Under the pieces are notes generated by a model. The model had not been told where the DNA came from, did no database searches, and saw only the letters and a list, made by a program, of their open reading frames with translations. The translations under genes were made by a program, and so were the position numbers. A stretch of 8,659 nucleotides of DNA from an uncultured Collinsella sp. (lineage in GTDB: Bacteria > Actinomycetota > Coriobacteriia > Coriobacteriales > Coriobacteriaceae), in contig CABUDB010000056.1 in NCBI GenBank assembly GCA_902490245.1, positions 1 to 8,659 on the forward strand, read 5' to 3'. Shown piece after piece: positions 6,427-8,659 of this stretch; within the stretch, counting starts at the first letter, position 1, and every line of letters begins with the position of its first letter.

Positions 6427-8301
6427 TTAGCAGCCCCCCTTTGCGCAAGTGGATGCCGGGGCAACCGGGGCGGACGCGGGACTTGGGACGGACGCGGGCG
6501 CCGCGCTCCCCTGCTGACCCTCGAGCTCCTCGCGACGAAGCTGCGACTGGCAAATCTCGCGATAGAGCTGGCAGTTTGCGTACAGCTCGTCGTGCGTGCC
6601 CAGGCCCGCGACCGAGCCGTGGTCGAGCACGCAGATCATGTCGGCATCGCGCACGGTCGAGACGCGTTGGCTCACGATCACCGTGGTCAGCGGGAGCCCG
6701 CCCGCGGCGGCACCGCGCACGCTGCGCTCGCGGATGGCGTGGCGAAGCGCCGCGTCGGTCTTAAAGTCGAGCGCCGAGGCGGAGTCGTCCATGATCAGGA
6801 TCTGCGGCGAGCCAACCAGAGCACGCGCAATGGTCAGGCGCTGGCGCTGACCGCCGCTGAAGTTCTTGCCGCCCGCCTCGACCGGGGCGTCAAGTCCCTG
6901 CGGCTTGTTGCGTACGAACTCGCTGGCCTGCGCCATATCGAGCGCTGCCCACAGCTCCTCGTCGGTCGCCGACTCGTCGCGCCAGGTTAGGTTGCTGTGG
7001 ATCGTGCCGCTCACGAGCGACGCGCGCTGCGGAACGGTCGCGACCACGTGGCGCAGCTGATCGAGCGGCCAGGCACGCACGTCGGCACCCATTACGCTCA
7101 CGCGGCCGGTGCTCGCATCGTACAGGCGCGGGATGAACGAGACGAGCGTCGACTTACCGCTGCCCGTGCCGCCGATAATGCCAAGCGTCTTGCCCAGCGG
7201 CAGTTCCAGGGTCACATCGTCGACGGCGTTGGCAGCGCCCGCGCCAAACGAAAAACTCGCATGGTCAAAGCTCAGCGCAAAAACGGGAGTGGCACCACCT
7301 GTCAGCTCGCTCGGCTCGGGCAGCGCGACCGGCTGGTTGCCCTCGTCGGTGATGCTCGGCACGCAATTGAGCACCTCGTTGATACGCGACGCACTGGCGC
7401 TCGCCTTGGTAAAGACCACAACCAGGTTGGCGACGTACACGATGGAGGTCAGGGTCTGCGTCATGTAGTTCACAAACGCCATGACCTGACCCTGCGTGAG
7501 CTCACCCACGTTGACCTGGATGCCACCCACCCACAGGATGGCGCACACGCCCAGGTTCATCACCAAAAACGTGACGGGATTAAGAATCGACGAGAGCTTG
7601 CCCACCGCGATGGCGGTATGCGCCTGGTCATCGGCTGCCTGGGCAAAACGCTCGCGCTCGTGATCCTCGCGCACAAAGGCTCGGACCACGCGGGCGCCCG
7701 AAAGCCCCTCGCGACAGATGAGTGCGATGCGATCGAGCTTTGCCTGCAGCTGCTTGTAGTACGGGATGCAGCGCGCCATGACAAACCAAAACACCAGGCC
7801 GATGGCGGGCGTGCAAATCAAAAAAATCATGCCGAGCTTAAGGTCGATAGCGAGGGCCGCGACCATGGAGCCCACCGCCAGGAAAGGCCAGCGGATGAGC
7901 ATACGCACGCCCAGCGCCACGGCGAGCTGCACCTGGTTGACGTCGTTGGTGATGCGCGTGATGAGCGACGGCGTGCCAAAGCGATCGAGCTCAGCATAGC
8001 TCAGCTTGTTGATGTGCTGGTAGAGCGCGCCGCGAATGTCAGTACCCATGCCCTGCGAGGTGAGCGCCGCCATCTTTTGGCAGACGAGCGTAAACGAGAT
8101 GCCAATCACGGCCATGGCGGCGAGCACCATGCCGTAGTGGACGACGGCGTTCACATCGTGCGCGCCGATGCCCTTATCGATCATCTGGGCAATCACCAGC
8201 GGCGTTAGCAGGTCAAAGATCACTTCGATCAGCTTGCACGCAGGGCCAATCACCATACACCGGCGAAACTTGCCACCAAAACGCCTGAGCAGCTCAATCA
8301 T
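6427..8301 (-). CDS. ABC exporter half-transporter, degenerate-site subunit (TM287-like)
   Basis: First gene of the two-gene exporter operon (624 residues). A six-helix ABC membrane domain (roughly 15-310) is followed by a nucleotide-binding domain (roughly 345-590). Visible motifs are Walker A GGTGSGKST (377-385), Q-loop in TVPQRASL, signature FSGGQ (481-485, close to consensus), Walker B ILIMDDSAS with D506 in place of catalytic Glu, and Q545 in VSQRVST in place of the switch His. These changes mark the non-hydrolysing site of heterodimeric exporters such as TM287/288, BmrCD and LmrCD. The last 30 or so residues are an Ala/Pro/Ser-rich tail ending CAKGGC, dispensable-looking and partly repetitive. 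ATG 8301 is preferred, with AGGGAG about nine bases upstream. An in-frame TTG at 8334 lacks a ribosome binding site. Confidence 0.93.
   Translation of the reverse strand: MIELLRRFGGKFRRCMVIGPACKLIEVIFDLLTPLVIAQMIDKGIGAHDVNAVVHYGMVLAAMAVIGISFTLVCQKMAALTSQGMGTDIRGALYQHINKLSYAELDRFGTPSLITRITNDVNQVQLAVALGVRMLIRWPFLAVGSMVAALAIDLKLGMIFLICTPAIGLVFWFVMARCIPYYKQLQAKLDRIALICREGLSGARVVRAFVREDHERERFAQAADDQAHTAIAVGKLSSILNPVTFLVMNLGVCAILWVGGIQVNVGELTQGQVMAFVNYMTQTLTSIVYVANLVVVFTKASASASRINEVLNCVPSITDEGNQPVALPEPSELTGGATPVFALSFDHASFSFGAGAANAVDDVTLELPLGKTLGIIGGTGSGKSTLVSFIPRLYDASTGRVSVMGADVRAWPLDQLRHVVATVPQRASLVSGTIHSNLTWRDESATDEELWAALDMAQASEFVRNKPQGLDAPVEAGGKNFSGGQRQRLTIARALVGSPQILIMDDSASALDFKTDAALRHAIRERSVRGAAAGGLPLTTVIVSQRVSTVRDADMICVLDHGSVAGLGTHDELYANCQLYREICQSQLRREELEGQQGSAAPASVPSPASAPVAPASTCAKGGC
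6472..6498. repeat. Short direct repeat encoding the Ala/Pro/Ser tail
   Basis: GGACGCGGG occurs at 6472-6480 and again at 6490-6498, an 18-base period equal to six codons. It encodes the related PASVPS/PASAPV residues in the C-terminal tail of the degenerate ABC subunit. It may reflect slippage-driven growth of a flexible tail. Confidence 0.55.
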
Positions 8302-8659
8302 AAAAAGGCGCTCCCTATCATCATCTCTCTTCAATCTGATTCATGATAGTACGGCGAACCCTGAAGATGCGTAAGCAACTCGTTACAGAAGAGTCTTGAG
8401 CGGTGGTAAAAACCGTCACTGTTTTGGCGCAGTTAGCAAGCGACATAACGCCAGGGATTCAATTATCAGATAAATGTGACCCTTCAGGCGGTTTTGGTCG
8501 GCTACCCGCGAGTGCCGGCAGGGCGTTTGGTAGTCGAGCGATTCCGCAGGCAAAGCCGAGGACCAGCGAGACACCACTCCATCACGCCCGGACCACGTGG
8601 CCGCCTATGTTTTGGCAAAGTCAGCGAGCGCCACCCAGAGCGAACAAGTTGGCATGAAA
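8302..8659. other. Gene-free right-hand region with promoter area of the ABC operon
   Basis: No convincing gene is seen. The AT-richer part next to the ABC operon (about 8302-8480) should hold its promoter. TACTAT read on the minus strand in the 8342-8352 area is a weak -10 candidate without a good -35. GTAAGCAACTCGTTAC (8371-8386) has 4-bp inverted ends and could be an operator. From about 8481 the sequence becomes GC-rich and has several complementary segments. A plus-strand reading frame (8403-8657) lacks a ribosome binding site and family features. A minus frame entering from the right edge stops at 8605-8607 and could be the last residues of an off-window gene, but too little is visible. 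Confidence 0.4.
8486..8606. other. Possible structured RNA or folded repeat near the right edge
   Basis: AGGCGG (8486-8491) can pair with CCGCCT (8601-8606). Nested inside, GGTCGGCT (8496-8503) pairs with AGCCGA...CC (8554-8564) around a three-base bulge. A competing hairpin CTACC/GGTAG (8502-8506/8529-8533) overlaps the inner helix. The segment is GC-rich, so chance pairing is a real possibility. Strand and function are unknown. Confidence 0.25.

Noticed and set aside
8403..8657. An 84-residue plus-strand frame starting GTG
   Set aside because: No ribosome binding site, no hydrophobic or motif pattern, and an odd Pro/Arg/Ser-rich composition; left as unexplained sequence.
8605..8659. Possible C-terminus of a minus-strand gene entering from the right edge
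   Set aside because: Only 17 residues before the stop; too short to support as a gene.

Overview
The window is GC-rich and densely coding. Gene content and protein style suggest a gut actinobacterium of class Coriobacteriia, most like Collinsella. That placement is inferred from general recognition, not from a database search. It holds five complete protein genes and no rRNA, recognisable tRNA, CRISPR array or insertion sequence.

Layout, left to right. (1) A minus-strand nitroreductase-family flavoprotein (132-1004) with a perfect 15-bp inverted repeat just past its stop codon. (2) A 213-base divergent intergenic region with an 8-bp-arm inverted repeat at 1131-1154. (3) A plus-strand LTA-synthase-type membrane sulfatase/phosphoglycerol transferase (1218-3518) with all expected active-site residues. 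(4) A gene-free stretch (3519-3807). It holds a plus-strand candidate structured RNA that folds on paper as a three-way junction (3528-3642), then a strong minus-strand terminator. (5) A minus-strand flavodoxin-domain protein resembling the BilS family (3808-4359), with a candidate promoter that contains a perfect 10-bp palindrome. (6) A 200-base region with two successive inverted repeats, the second probably ending the ABC operon. (7) A two-gene minus-strand operon for a heterodimeric ABC exporter (8301 to 4567), with stop and start codons directly abutting (TAA-ATG). (8) A 358-base right-hand region with no convincing gene but several complementary segments.

How the genes relate. The two ABC half-transporters form one machine. 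The first-translated subunit lacks the catalytic Glu and the switch His but has a good signature motif. The second keeps Glu and His but has an altered signature. This is the reciprocal pattern of one degenerate and one working ATP site known from TM287/288-type exporters. The LTA-synthase-like enzyme acts at the outer membrane face on cell-envelope polymers. The nitroreductase and flavodoxin are both flavin redox proteins, but they lie apart and nothing in the sequence ties them to one pathway.

The most interesting unexplained item is the candidate structured RNA immediately after the LTA-synthase-like gene.
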